38,723 nt of DNA from an uncultured Brachyspira sp. GTDB taxonomy: Bacteria; Spirochaetota; Brachyspiria; Brachyspirales; Brachyspiraceae. The translations under genes were made by a program, and so were the position numbers. Positions within the stretch are counted from its first letter, which is position 1, and every line of letters starts with the position of its first letter. Under the pieces are notes generated by a model that made no database searches, was not told the DNA's origin, and saw only the letters and a program-made list of their open reading frames with translations. Shown piece by piece: positions 7,699 to 16,435 of the stretch. The stretch is from positions 1 to 38,723 of the forward strand of contig NZ_CAKVGN010000022.1 of the NCBI RefSeq assembly GCF_934747485.1, in the 5' to 3' direction.

Positions 7699-8778
7699 AT
7701 GAAAGTAATAGATATAGAAAAAAAACCTAATCTTGAAAATGAAAGAATATTTTTTGGAGATTTTGGGCATTACATAAGAATAGATTCTGTAAGCCATGAA
7801 ATTGCAAGAAAATTAAAAGAGGCCAGTGAAGGAAACACATGGTTTTCAAAGGAAGTTGATTATAAGTCTGATAAAACAAGATTTTCTTCTCTTCCAGAAG
7901 ATGCTCAGAGGGCTTTTAAGCTTAATATAGCATATCAAACTCTAATGGACAGCGGTGTTACAAGCGGATTTTCATCAATATTAAACAGAATAGTTACAAG
8001 CTCTATATGGTCTATTCTTTATTCAAGGATAGCTATAGAGGAAGTTATACATGCTGAAAGTTATTCTTATGGGCTTTCTGAGGTTTTTGGGCATTTGGCT
8101 ACTGAAACTTTGGATTTGGTTTATAATGATGAGTTTGTAAAGCATAGAATGGAAAAGGAAGTTGAGCTTTTTGCTTGTGTAGATGATTTATGTAATATAG
8201 AAAACAGCGGTGCTACTCTTGAAGAGAAAAAAAAGGCTGTATTAAAGCTTTTAACTGGTATATATTTACTTGAAAGTGTAAAGTTTCCATTTTCATTTTT
8301 AGTAACTTTTACAATAAACAATAGCTATAACGATGCAATTACTGGTTTTACAAAAACTATTAAATTAATAGCACATGATGAGCTTAATACACATGTACCA
8401 ACAGGTAAAAATGTTATAGGAATATTAAGAAAAGATGCTAATCAAGGCTTTAAAGAGCTTTTTGACAGCGGTTGGTATAATGATATGGCTAAAGAAATGA
8501 CTGAGTTTACTGTTAATGAAGAGATAAAATGGGCTAAATATTTATTTGACGGAAAAGAAGTTGCAGGCATAAACTCTTCTGTAAGTGAACATTTCATTAA
8601 GTATTGGGCTGGTGTGAGATTAAAAGATTTAGGAGTAGATACAGAATATTTAAAAGAGCCAAAATCTGATATTATAGATTGGTTTAATGCATACAGAGAT
8701 ATTAATAAACAAAATGCAGCACTTCAAGAGACAACAAACACCTCATATCAAAAAGGTGCATTAAAAAACGATTTATAA
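7699..8778 (+). CDS. nrdB: class I ribonucleotide reductase, beta subunit (R2)
   Basis: The 359-aa radical-generating subunit of ribonucleoside-diphosphate reductase, which makes dNTP precursors with NrdA. By comparison with E. coli R2, the metal and radical residues fall at the same numbers: Asp84 (YQTLMD), Glu115 and His118 (EVIH) and the radical Tyr122. The third Glu is Glu192 (LLESVKF). The last pair is unusual: the motif reads AHDELNTH, with Glu228 and His232 four residues apart, where R2 normally has Glu-x-x-His. The C-terminal tail, ending KNDL, should dock on NrdA. A GAGGGG Shine-Dalgarno lies 10 nt before the ATG. nrdA follows after 17 nt, so the order is nrdB-nrdA, the reverse of E. 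coli. Confidence 0.95.
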   Translation: MKVIDIEKKPNLENERIFFGDFGHYIRIDSVSHEIARKLKEASEGNTWFSKEVDYKSDKTRFSSLPEDAQRAFKLNIAYQTLMDSGVTSGFSSILNRIVTSSIWSILYSRIAIEEVIHAESYSYGLSEVFGHLATETLDLVYNDEFVKHRMEKEVELFACVDDLCNIENSGATLEEKKKAVLKLLTGIYLLESVKFPFSFLVTFTINNSYNDAITGFTKTIKLIAHDELNTHVPTGKNVIGILRKDANQGFKELFDSGWYNDMAKEMTEFTVNEEIKWAKYLFDGKEVAGINSSVSEHFIKYWAGVRLKDLGVDTEYLKEPKSDIIDWFNAYRDINKQNAALQETTNTSYQKGALKNDL

Positions 8779-8795
8779 TACAGGGTTAATTTATT

Positions 8796-11111
8796 ATGAT
8801 AGAACTTACTAAAGATAAAAAGCATATTATTATCAAAAGAGACGGAAGAGAAGAACCATTTAATGAAGAAAAATTAAAAAAAGTTATTAACTGGGCTACA
8901 GACGGCAAAGAAGGCTTTACCAATGCACTATTAGAAGGGCTAAATATAAAAATAAATGATAGAATGAAAATAGAAGTTCTATATGATGAGCTAATAAATA
9001 CAGCTGTAAATAAAATAAGTCCATTATATCCTTCTTATGATACTATAGCAGAAAAATTGTATCTTATGAAGATATATAAAGAAACATGCAAATTAAAAAA
9101 GACAGGAAGCTATCCTCATATAAAGACTTTTTTAAAAAAAGGCGTTAAACATAAAGTATACGATAAAAATATAGTATCATTATTCTCAGATAAAGAGCTT
9201 GATAAAATTAACTCTATGATAGTTCCAGACAGAGATTTACTCTTTACATATAAAGGTCTTGCTATATTTTATAGAAAGTATTGTAAAAATATAGGGAGCA
9301 AAAAGTTAGAACTCCCCCAGATTACATATATGGTTGCAGCTATGTTTTCTTTTTATGATGATTTTTATAAGGGAAGCAATAAAGATATAGTTGAAAAAAC
9401 AAAGTCAGAGAGATTAAAATATATAAAAAGAACATATGATATGCTTTCTAAACATGAAGTAACATTTGCCACACCAAGAATAGCAAATAGCATGTCTATA
9501 AGACCTCAGCTTGCAAGCTGTATATTAAACACCCCAGACGATGATACTTGGAGTTTAAATCAAACAGATGGAAACATGGCATTATACTCAAAGTTTTCAG
9601 GTGGTATAGCTTATGATGCATCATATATAAGGGCATCTGGCTCTACGATACAAAGCAACAGAGGGCGTTCTGACGGACCTGTACCTTTTATAAAGAGAAC
9701 AGAGCAGACAATATCATCATTCAATCAGGGTGGGGTGAGAAAGGGTGCTTGTGTTGTTACTTTTCCTTGGTGGCATTTAGATGTATTAGACCTTATTATG
9801 CTTAAAGATGCAGGAGGAACAGAAGATACTAGGGCAAGGAAATTAGTTTACTCTATTAGAATAAGTAATATATTGAGAGAGCGTGTTAATAAAGATGAAT
9901 ATATTACATTATTTGACCCTAAAGAAACTCCGCTCCTTAATGAAGAGTTTGGAGCAAAATTTGATGTAGCTTATATGTATTATGAGAGTAAAACTTCTAT
10001 TAGAAAAAAGAGAATTAAGGCAAAGGATTTATTATTTCAAATATTAAAAGTAAGACAGGAGACTGGAAACTTATACCTTACATTTGTAGATAATATTAAT
10101 GAACAGAATATGGTTAATAAATTTGTAGGGGCTTCTAATCTTTGTCAGGAGATAGTTATTCCTTCTTTCCCTTCAAAAATAATAGAAGAGAAATATGTTG
10201 TTAATGAAGATGGAAGTTATGAGATAATACAAAGAAAAAAAAGCGGTGAAATTGGCATATGTAATTTGGTGTCTGTAAACTTAATGTCTTGGGTTAATTT
10301 TAGCGAAGAGAAGAAGAAATCATTTTGCTATACTCTTTTAAGAGGATGCGATAATATTATAGACAGTCAATTTTATCCTGTAAAAGAAGGAGAGATTGCA
10401 AACAAAAAAAATAGACCTATTGGTATAGGGGTTATTAATTATGCCAATTTATTAGCATCAAACAAATTAAAATATACTGATAAAGAAGCATTAGAGTTTA
10501 CAAATAAAGTATTTGAAGATTTATATTATCATATATATGAAGCTTCTAATATATTATCAAAAGAGAGGGGACCTTACAAAACATTTAATGAATCTAAATG
10601 GAGAGAAGGTAAAACCCCTGTGCATATTTCACTTTTAAATAAAAGCTCTAATTTAAAATTTGATATAGATATGGATAAATGGGACAAGCTTGCAGAGAAT
10701 ATAAAAAATTATGGTGTAAGATTTTCATTCCATGGAGCAATAGCACCGACTGCCACTTCTGGAAAAAGTGTATCTGCAACAGAAAGTATAGAGCCTATAG
10801 TAGATTTATTTTTCGTAGAAGAGGGAATACAAACTCTTCCAAGTTTAGCACCAAATTTGAAAAAGAATAGAGAATATTATGAAAGATGTTGGGATATACC
10901 AGCAAAAACTATAATAGAACTTGCTGCCATAAGACAAAGATATATAGACCAATCACAATCTTTAAATCTTTATTATGTAAAACCGGATTCTGCTAAAGAG
11001 TTATGGGACGATATTCAGTACGCTATGGATTTGGGACTTAAAACGCTTTATTATATGAAAACACCTAAATCTAATTTTGAGCTTGAAGAAGTTTGTGAGT
11101 CTTGTACTTAA
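8796..11111 (+). CDS. nrdA: class I ribonucleotide reductase, alpha subunit (R1)
   Basis: The catalytic subunit of ribonucleoside-diphosphate reductase, 771 aa. An N-terminal ATP-cone (about 11-100) gives allosteric activity control by ATP/dATP. The catalytic barrel has the redox cysteines C242 (LASC) and C489 (GICN), with the thiyl-radical site NLCQE (C450, E452) between them. Near the C-terminus, LYYMK supplies the tyrosine pair of the radical path, and the protein ends in a CESC thioredoxin-accepting pair (C767, C770). All key residues are present. A class Ia-like enzyme normally needs oxygen or an alternative oxidant for its partner, which is of interest if the host is an anaerobe. The Shine-Dalgarno (AGGGT) is weak, and translation may be coupled to nrdB. 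Confidence 0.97.
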   Translation: MIELTKDKKHIIIKRDGREEPFNEEKLKKVINWATDGKEGFTNALLEGLNIKINDRMKIEVLYDELINTAVNKISPLYPSYDTIAEKLYLMKIYKETCKLKKTGSYPHIKTFLKKGVKHKVYDKNIVSLFSDKELDKINSMIVPDRDLLFTYKGLAIFYRKYCKNIGSKKLELPQITYMVAAMFSFYDDFYKGSNKDIVEKTKSERLKYIKRTYDMLSKHEVTFATPRIANSMSIRPQLASCILNTPDDDTWSLNQTDGNMALYSKFSGGIAYDASYIRASGSTIQSNRGRSDGPVPFIKRTEQTISSFNQGGVRKGACVVTFPWWHLDVLDLIMLKDAGGTEDTRARKLVYSIRISNILRERVNKDEYITLFDPKETPLLNEEFGAKFDVAYMYYESKTSIRKKRIKAKDLLFQILKVRQETGNLYLTFVDNINEQNMVNKFVGASNLCQEIVIPSFPSKIIEEKYVVNEDGSYEIIQRKKSGEIGICNLVSVNLMSWVNFSEEKKKSFCYTLLRGCDNIIDSQFYPVKEGEIANKKNRPIGIGVINYANLLASNKLKYTDKEALEFTNKVFEDLYYHIYEASNILSKERGPYKTFNESKWREGKTPVHISLLNKSSNLKFDIDMDKWDKLAENIKNYGVRFSFHGAIAPTATSGKSVSATESIEPIVDLFFVEEGIQTLPSLAPNLKKNREYYERCWDIPAKTIIELAAIRQRYIDQSQSLNLYYVKPDSAKELWDDIQYAMDLGLKTLYYMKTPKSNFELEEVCESCT

Positions 11112-11136
11112 TAATTAGGATAATCAACAATAAATA

Positions 11137-11172
11137 AAAGCCCTATAATATAATTATGGGGCTTTATTTTTT
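11137..11172 (+). terminator. rho-independent terminator of nrdBA
   Basis: AAAGCCCTATAAT pairs with ATTATGGGGCTTT (13 bp with one U-G) around a 3-nt loop, followed by ATTTTTT. It lies 26 nt after the nrdA stop. Confidence 0.85.
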
Positions 11173-11186
11173 AATATAATTATCAT

Positions 11187-11223
11187 AAAAAAACCGCTAT
11201 AACCTTTTTCAAGATTACAGCGG
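11187..11223 (-). terminator. rho-independent terminator of thrS-infC-rpmI-rplT
   Basis: On the minus strand, CCGCTGTAA pairs with TTATAGCGG (one G-U), followed by seven T. It lies 37 nt beyond the rplT stop and faces the nrdBA terminator, so the two converging units are insulated. Confidence 0.85.
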
Positions 11224-11260
11224 GTACATATTGTAAATATTTTTTAATTCTTTATTTATT

Positions 11261-11614
11261 TTAAGCAAGTGCTTTTTTAGCTACTTCAACAACAGCCTCA
11301 AACGCTTTGTAATCGTCAATAGCTAAATTAGATAAAGCTTTTCTATCTATTAAAACATTAGCTTTTTTAAGACCATTAATAAACTTACTGTAAGATATAC
11401 CCAAAGGTCTGCATGCTGCATTGATACGAAGAGTCCATAATCTTCTCATCATTCTCTTTTTCTGTCTTCTGTCACGATAAGCATATTTTAAGCCTCTTAT
11501 TACAGCCTCTTTAGCTTGCTTAGTTTGCTTGCTATGAGAACCATAATAACCCTTAGCCATTTTTAATATTTTTTTAACTTTTTTCTTTCTTACTATTCCG
11601 CTAACTGCTCTCAT
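11261..11614 (-). CDS. rplT: 50S ribosomal protein L20
   Basis: Primary-binding protein of the large subunit, 117 aa, the usual length. The long basic N-terminal helix (RKKKVKKILKMAKGYYG...) and the core RRLWTLRINAACRPLGISYSKFI are diagnostic. An AAAGGAG Shine-Dalgarno lies 7 nt before the ATG. It is the last gene of the conserved thrS-infC-rpmI-rplT operon. In other bacteria L20 represses this operon by binding a leader or intercistronic RNA; a hairpin upstream of rpmI here could be such a site, but that is inference. Confidence 0.98.
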   Translation of the reverse strand: MRAVSGIVRKKKVKKILKMAKGYYGSHSKQTKQAKEAVIRGLKYAYRDRRQKKRMMRRLWTLRINAACRPLGISYSKFINGLKKANVLIDRKALSNLAIDDYKAFEAVVEVAKKALA

Positions 11615-11632
11615 TTTAGTCTCCTTTTAGTA

Positions 11633-11836
11633 TTATCTGCCATAAGGCATTAATCTTGGCATCTCTAACATATTAGTATCATCAGCAATTTTAGCTTTAC
11701 GATACTTTCTTTTAGTGTCAGGTCTTTTGCTTAAGAATTTGTGGCTACCAAATGCATGAGCGAACTTTACTTTACCAGTCTTAGAAAATCTAAAACGTTT
11801 TTTAGCACCGCTTTTTGTTTTTAACTTTTGTTTCAT
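11633..11836 (-). CDS. rpmI: 50S ribosomal protein L35
   Basis: Small basic protein of the large subunit, 67 aa. It is recognised by KLKTKSGAKKRF at the N-terminus and the rest of the short Lys/Arg-rich sequence. An AAAGGAT Shine-Dalgarno precedes the ATG. rplT follows after 18 nt, and infC lies 96 nt upstream, the largest gap in the operon. Confidence 0.97.
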   Translation of the reverse strand: MKQKLKTKSGAKKRFRFSKTGKVKFAHAFGSHKFLSKRPDTKRKYRKAKIADDTNMLEMPRLMPYGR

Positions 11837-11877
11837 AAACTAATATCCTTTAAAATTATATTTACTATATGCTCAAT

Positions 11878-11903
11878 CTACCCGTATGATAAGTACGAAG
11901 TAG
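11878..11903 (-). other. intercistronic RNA hairpin between infC and rpmI
   Basis: In the transcript, CUAC-UU-CGUA and UACG-G-GUAG form two 4-bp helices separated by a small internal loop, closed by a 7-nt loop. It is the only structured part of the 96-nt infC-rpmI spacer and has no T-tract. A role as an L20 autoregulatory or mRNA-processing site is possible by analogy with the E. coli operon. Confidence 0.4.
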
Positions 11904-11932
11904 TTAGTGGGCTTAATTAAAATTATTGTATA

Positions 11933-12523
11933 CTACTCTTCAGTATCATCAAAAATTTCTTTCTGAGTAGTTTCTTCATCTTCAGAAGAAGAAGTTTTTT
12001 TCATTTTCATTGGATTAAGCACTGCAGAAAGATTTTTACCTTCTAATTTAGCAGGCTTTTCTGTAGAAGCTTCATTTTCCAAATCTTGTATAATTTTATT
12101 AATAAGGTCATAACCAAATTCTGTATGTGCCATTTCACGGCCTCTAAACATTATAGTTATTTTTACCTTGTTGCCTTCGCCTAAGAACTCACGAATATGC
12201 TTCATTTTAAAGTTATAATCATGTATGCTTATTTGAGGACGCATCTTGATTTCTTTAAGCTGAACTAATTTTTGTTTTTTCTTAGCTTCTTTACTCTTCT
12301 TTTGAATATCAAATTTATACTTACCATAATTGATAATCTTACAAACAGGAGGCTCTGCTGTAGGAACTATCTCAACTAAATCTGAACCCTCTTCCTTGGC
12401 TAATGCTAAAGCATCTTTTATGCTCATAATACCAAGGCTTCCTCTTTTATCATGCACTACTCTTACTTCTGGTGCAGTAATAAATTGATTAATTCTCTCT
12501 CCTTCTTTTTTTACTGTTGCCAT
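11933..12523 (-). CDS. infC: translation initiation factor IF-3
   Basis: 30S-binding initiation factor that selects the initiator codon and tRNA. The N-domain has INQFITAPEVRVV and LALAKEEGSDLVEI. The linker has VCKIINYGKYKFD, and the C-domain has KEIKMRPQISIHDYNFK and the KVKITIMFRGREM segment. At 196 aa it exceeds the common 170-180 aa because of an acidic tail after the core (from about 174, rich in Ser, Glu and Asp). The start codon is ATG, not the rare AUU that gives IF-3 self-control in E. coli. Its GAGGT Shine-Dalgarno overlaps the thrS stop. Confidence 0.97.
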   Translation of the reverse strand: MATVKKEGERINQFITAPEVRVVHDKRGSLGIMSIKDALALAKEEGSDLVEIVPTAEPPVCKIINYGKYKFDIQKKSKEAKKKQKLVQLKEIKMRPQISIHDYNFKMKHIREFLGEGNKVKITIMFRGREMAHTEFGYDLINKIIQDLENEASTEKPAKLEGKNLSAVLNPMKMKKTSSSEDEETTQKEIFDDTEE

Positions 12524-12535
12524 TATTTATCTACC

Positions 12536-14467
12536 TCATTTAGTAGTAAATATAGAATCATTCATTCTCTCCTTAGATTCTTTCTGTAGTTTTTCCATAA
12601 ACTCAGTTAAATCCATATCTTTTATTTCTTGCGAAGAACGTGTTCTAATAGATAATTTACCATTAGAAACTTCCTCTGCTCCTATTATAACTGTATATGG
12701 AGTTCTTTGCAAGCGATATTTTTTTATCTTAGTACCTAAATTATCATTACTTTCATCTATTTCTACTCTGAAACCGGCCTCTTTTAACTTTTTAGCTACT
12801 TCATGAACCCTATCAATTTGAGGCTTTTCATTAAGAACGTTAACAACAGCCACTTGTATAGGAGATAACCACAATGGAAACTTACCATTATAATGCTCTA
12901 CCAATATACCTATAAAACGCTCCATTGAACCAAGTATAGCCCTGTGAAGCATTACAGGAGTATGTTTTTTACCGTCTTTACCCTCATAGCTAATTTCAAA
13001 TCTCATAGGAAGTGAGAAGTCAACTTGTAAAGTACCGCATTGCCAGTTTCTGTCAAGAACATCTTTAATATTAAAGTCTATTTTAGGACCATAGAAAGCT
13101 CCATCGCCTTCATTAACTTTATAGCTTATGCCAAGTTTATCCAAAGCATTCATTAAAGATTTAGTAGCAAGCTCCCAAATCTCATCGCTTCCTATTGATT
13201 TTGCTGGTCTTGTAGAAACAAATATTTCAAAGTCCTTAAAACCAAAGTCTTTATATACAGATAAATAATATTCTATAGTATTAATAATCTCATCGCCTAA
13301 TTGCTCTTCTGTACAGAATATATGAGCATCATCTTGAGTGAAAGCTCTTACTCTAAATAGTCCATGCAAAGCACCAGAAAGCTCATGTCTATGCACAAAA
13401 CCAAGCTCAGCAACCCTTAAAGGCAAATCTCTATAACTATGTATATTAGAATTATAAACAATCAAACCGCCTGGGCAGTTCATAGGTTTTACAGCATATT
13501 TAGTGTCATCAATTTCTGTAAAATACATATTTTCTTTATAGTTATCCCAGTGTCCGCTTCTATGCCATAATTCTTCATTAAGTATAGCAGGAGTTTTTAT
13601 CTCAACATATCCGCGTTTATCATTTTCATTTCTTATATATGATTCAACTGCCTTATAAATAATCATGCCGTTAGGATGCCAGAAAGGAAAACCGGGACCT
13701 TCATCATGGAAACTAAATAAGTTTAATTCTTTACCTAATTTTCTATGGTCCCTCTCTTTTGCCTCTTTAAGCTTTTTAAGGTATTTATCTAATGCTTCTT
13801 TACTTTCAAAAGCAGTACCATATATACGAGAAAGCATTTTGTTGTTTGAGTCGCCTCTCCAATAGCTTCCTGCAACAGACATAAGTTTATAAGACTTTAT
13901 ATAGCCTGTTGAAGGTACATGCGGCCCTCTGCAAAGGTCTATAAAATCGCCTTGTTCATAGAATGATACAGTATCTGCATCTATACCTTCTATAATTTCA
14001 ACTTTATAAGGTTCATTTGCTTTCTTGAAATATTCTATAGCTTCATCTTTTTTCATTACTTTTCTTACTACAGGAATATTTTCTTTTACAATTTTTCTCA
14101 TTTCATCTTCTATTTTTGGTAAATCCTCTTCTGTAAAAGGTTTCTCAGCATCAAAGTCATAATAAAAACCGTCTTTAATAGCTGGTCCTATAGTAACCTG
14201 AGTATTAGGATAAAGTCTTCTAACTGCCTGAGCCATTAGGTGGCTTGTAGAGTGTCTTAATATTTCAAGCCCCTCTTCGGTGGTGTTAAGTATCAATTCT
14301 AAATCGCCGTCTGTTTCAGGCATATATGTAAGGTCAACTTGTGTTCCATTAAACTTTGCTGCTACTGCATCTTTGGAATCTTTTTTTGCGTTTTGTTTAA
14401 GGAAGTCTAATAAAGACTCTCCGTTGGACAAGTCATAAGACTGTCCTAAATAATTAATTTTTGACAT
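12536..14467 (-). CDS. thrS: threonyl-tRNA synthetase
   Basis: Class II aminoacyl-tRNA synthetase, 643 aa, cytosolic. Domains in order are a TGS domain (1-62); the editing domain with HSTSH (H72, H76) and the DLCRGPH block near 175-183; the catalytic core with MNCPGG, VHRHELSGALHGLFRVRAFTQDDAH and the class II motif 3 region; and the C-terminal anticodon-binding domain (about 535-640). The editing His and Cys residues and the zinc ligands are present. An AGAGGTG Shine-Dalgarno lies before the ATG. The predicted promoter leaves a leader of only about 53 nt, too short for a T-box riboswitch. infC follows after 12 nt. Confidence 0.98.
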   Translation of the reverse strand: MSKINYLGQSYDLSNGESLLDFLKQNAKKDSKDAVAAKFNGTQVDLTYMPETDGDLELILNTTEEGLEILRHSTSHLMAQAVRRLYPNTQVTIGPAIKDGFYYDFDAEKPFTEEDLPKIEDEMRKIVKENIPVVRKVMKKDEAIEYFKKANEPYKVEIIEGIDADTVSFYEQGDFIDLCRGPHVPSTGYIKSYKLMSVAGSYWRGDSNNKMLSRIYGTAFESKEALDKYLKKLKEAKERDHRKLGKELNLFSFHDEGPGFPFWHPNGMIIYKAVESYIRNENDKRGYVEIKTPAILNEELWHRSGHWDNYKENMYFTEIDDTKYAVKPMNCPGGLIVYNSNIHSYRDLPLRVAELGFVHRHELSGALHGLFRVRAFTQDDAHIFCTEEQLGDEIINTIEYYLSVYKDFGFKDFEIFVSTRPAKSIGSDEIWELATKSLMNALDKLGISYKVNEGDGAFYGPKIDFNIKDVLDRNWQCGTLQVDFSLPMRFEISYEGKDGKKHTPVMLHRAILGSMERFIGILVEHYNGKFPLWLSPIQVAVVNVLNEKPQIDRVHEVAKKLKEAGFRVEIDESNDNLGTKIKKYRLQRTPYTVIIGAEEVSNGKLSIRTRSSQEIKDMDLTEFMEKLQKESKERMNDSIFTTK

Positions 14468-14526
14468 TATAACACCTCTTTGAATTGATACTTATTATTT
14501 ACAATAATATGCAAATAATTTGAAAT

Positions 14527-14554
14527 ATTATAACATATTCTGTTTTATAGTCAA
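14527..14554 (-). promoter_or_regulatory. promoter of thrS-infC-rpmI-rplT
   Basis: On the minus strand, TTGACT (14554-14549) and TATAAT (14532-14527) are spaced by 16 nt. The start would fall near 14520, about 53 nt before the thrS ATG. Confidence 0.6.
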
Positions 14555-14661
14555 TTAGAATAATATATTTAATTTTTTTGATTTATTAGAATAAAGTAAT
14601 ATTTTTTATATAAAAACAATTAGAGTATTTTATAATTGAATAGAAATATTTTTTTGTAAAA

Positions 14662-15048
14662 CTAATCAATAGGTATAACAAATCTAGTCTCTTCTTCAAA
14701 ACTCCACTGCACCTGCCAAGTATTACCATAAATTTGATCAAGTAAAATAAATGTATAAATATTAGAAGTAGGATATAAAGTAAATCTGCCAAGGCTTTTT
14801 TCTTTTCCTCCTGAAAGATCAACCGTATTTAATTCTACAGAAAAACGATTATCACCTTTTATATCGTATTGAACTATCCATATTCTGCCTGTTGTAGTTT
14901 CTAATTTTAAAAAAGTCCATATATTTGCTGTTCTAAATAACCTGTATTTTACAGTTGGTGATTGAGAAGGCTCATAAATATCTATCTCTCCATATAAAAA
15001 GGCAGTACAAAAAATAAATAAAATAATAAAAGTTTTTATTTTCATCAT
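14662..15048 (-). CDS. small secreted protein with two copies of a Trp-rich motif
   Basis: A 128-aa protein with a signal peptide (KIKTFIILFIFCTAFLYG, cleavage probably near residue 20) and no convincing lipobox, so periplasmic or exported. The mature part is an internal duplication. Residues 35-75 and 88-126 share the pattern R-(L/F)-x-x-(T/S)-x-N-I-(W/Y)-T-F-x-x-L-(D/E)-x-x-x-G-x-x-W-x-V-Q-(Y/W). I associate this motif with small uncharacterised bacterial proteins, from memory only. The function is unknown; the aromatic repeats suggest a small beta-rich binding domain. AGAGGT lies 5 nt before the first of two adjacent ATG codons (15048 and 15045). Confidence 0.8.
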   Translation of the reverse strand: MMKIKTFIILFIFCTAFLYGEIDIYEPSQSPTVKYRLFRTANIWTFLKLETTTGRIWIVQYDIKGDNRFSVELNTVDLSGGKEKSLGRFTLYPTSNIYTFILLDQIYGNTWQVQWSFEEETRFVIPID

Positions 15049-15088
15049 AAATACCTCTTTAATCTAAAATCAATTAAATACATTTAAA

Positions 15089-15117
15089 ATTGTAACATGT
15101 ACTTGCCTATAAGTCAA
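15089..15117 (-). promoter_or_regulatory. promoter for the small secreted protein
   Basis: On the minus strand, TTGACT (15117-15112) and TACAAT (15094-15089) are spaced by 17 nt, about 35 nt upstream of the ATG. It makes the gene independent of the malY-side operon. Confidence 0.55.
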
Positions 15118-15181
15118 TTATCAAAAACAATATTATATAAAAAATAAAAGACCGACACATACAAAACAATGCCAGCCTTAA

Positions 15182-15216
15182 AATATATTAACATTCTAAT
15201 AAATAGTTAATATATT
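15182..15216 (-). terminator. possible terminator after the malY-like gene
   Basis: A perfect 11-bp stem (AATATATTAAC with GTTAATATATT) around a 13-nt loop starts right after the stop codon. The following T-run is short (TTTT within ATATTTTAAG) and the stem is almost all A/T, so termination may be weak. Confidence 0.45.
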
Positions 15217-15217
15217 A

Positions 15218-16399
15218 TCATTTTATTATATTATTTGATTTCATATATTCTATTGTTTTATTTATTCTATTCATACAATCTTTTATTTTATTTATTGAAC
15301 AAGCACAATTAATTCTAAGAAAAGTTTTTCCTTCTATACCATATGTTGAACCACTCATTATTGCAACTTTACCTATCTCTATTAAATATTTTTGAAAAAC
15401 TTCTTCTGTTATATTTAGTTTAGAATAGTCTATCCATGCAAAATATGCTCCGTCTGGCATATCACATTTTAATATAGGAATATTTTTATTTAAATAATCA
15501 ATTATATATTTTATATTATTATTTATATATTTTAAAAGTTCATTAAGCCAATAATCGCAATTGTTATAAGCAGTAATAGTTGCTATTATACCTAATATAG
15601 GAGGAGAAGATAATGCATCTCTTTCTTTTAATATTTTTAAAAATTCGTCTCTGTCATTCTTATTTTTTATAAAAAGATAAGAACCTCCTAAAGCAGGAAT
15701 ATTAAAAGTTTTCGAAGCAGAAGTACATAAAACCATATTATCATAATCAGAAACTGCAAATATAGGAATATGTTTTTTATTATATACTATATCCATATGT
15801 ATTTCATCAGATATTATATAAACATTATATTTCTTACAAATATCTATTATCTTTTTTAATTCTTCAATATCCCAAACTTTTCCAACAGGATTATGAGGCG
15901 AACAAAATACAAAAACTTTTGATATTTTACATTTATCTTCAAAATCATTAAAATCTACTTCATACTTTGGATCAGATTTTTTTAATGAAGAAGATATTAT
16001 ATTTCTATTATTGGCTTTAATAGTCTTAAAAAATCCGTCATAAGCTGGAGTTAATATTAATACATTATCATTAATATTAGATTTCATTCTTATAAAATTT
16101 GATACGGCATATATAACACTAGGACTATATACTATGTCATCTTTATTGATATCAAAATTAAATCTTTTTTTATACCATAATTCTATTGAATTTTTAAAAT
16201 CATCATGATTCCATCTGCTGTAGCCAAATATTTTATGATTTACTCTATTTATTAAAGATTCTATTATTTCATCAGGAGAAGCTAAATCCATATCTGATAT
16301 AGTAAACGGCAAAAGATCATTAACACCAAATCTATCTTTTATATAATCCCATTGAGTACAATAAGTTCCTTTTCTGTTTATAATAGTATCAAAATCCAT
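15218..16399 (-). CDS. malY: MalY/PatB-type PLP-dependent C-S lyase (aminotransferase fold)
   Basis: Fold-type I PLP enzyme of 393 aa in the MalY/PatB subgroup, which splits cystathionine or other cysteine S-conjugates. The N-terminus (W18, then PFTISDMDLASP at 31-42) is typical. HNPVGKVW (169-176), SDEIH (197-201) and the PLP-lysine in SASKTFN (K230) are all present, and the conserved Arg is in FLRINCA. E. coli MalY also represses the maltose activator, and malY lies next to malX there. Here it likewise follows a MalX-like PTS permease (94 nt gap, with a hairpin). A GAGGAAA Shine-Dalgarno precedes the ATG. The lyase subgroup is fairly sure; the natural substrate is not. Confidence 0.88.
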   Translation of the reverse strand: MDFDTIINRKGTYCTQWDYIKDRFGVNDLLPFTISDMDLASPDEIIESLINRVNHKIFGYSRWNHDDFKNSIELWYKKRFNFDINKDDIVYSPSVIYAVSNFIRMKSNINDNVLILTPAYDGFFKTIKANNRNIISSSLKKSDPKYEVDFNDFEDKCKISKVFVFCSPHNPVGKVWDIEELKKIIDICKKYNVYIISDEIHMDIVYNKKHIPIFAVSDYDNMVLCTSASKTFNIPALGGSYLFIKNKNDRDEFLKILKERDALSSPPILGIIATITAYNNCDYWLNELLKYINNNIKYIIDYLNKNIPILKCDMPDGAYFAWIDYSKLNITEEVFQKYLIEIGKVAIMSGSTYGIEGKTFLRINCACSINKIKDCMNRINKTIEYMKSNNIIK

Positions 16400-16435
16400 G
16401 ATGTTTCCTCATTATAAATATTTAATTAAATTATA

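Noticed and set aside
14468..14554. T-box or long L20 leader in front of thrS
   Set aside because: The predicted promoter leaves only about 53 nt of leader, and no T-box sequence is seen.
14586..14822. 78-codon frame overlapping the small secreted protein
   Set aside because: It overlaps the 3' part of a gene with signal peptide and promoter, and its translation is Phe/Tyr/Ile-rich without features.
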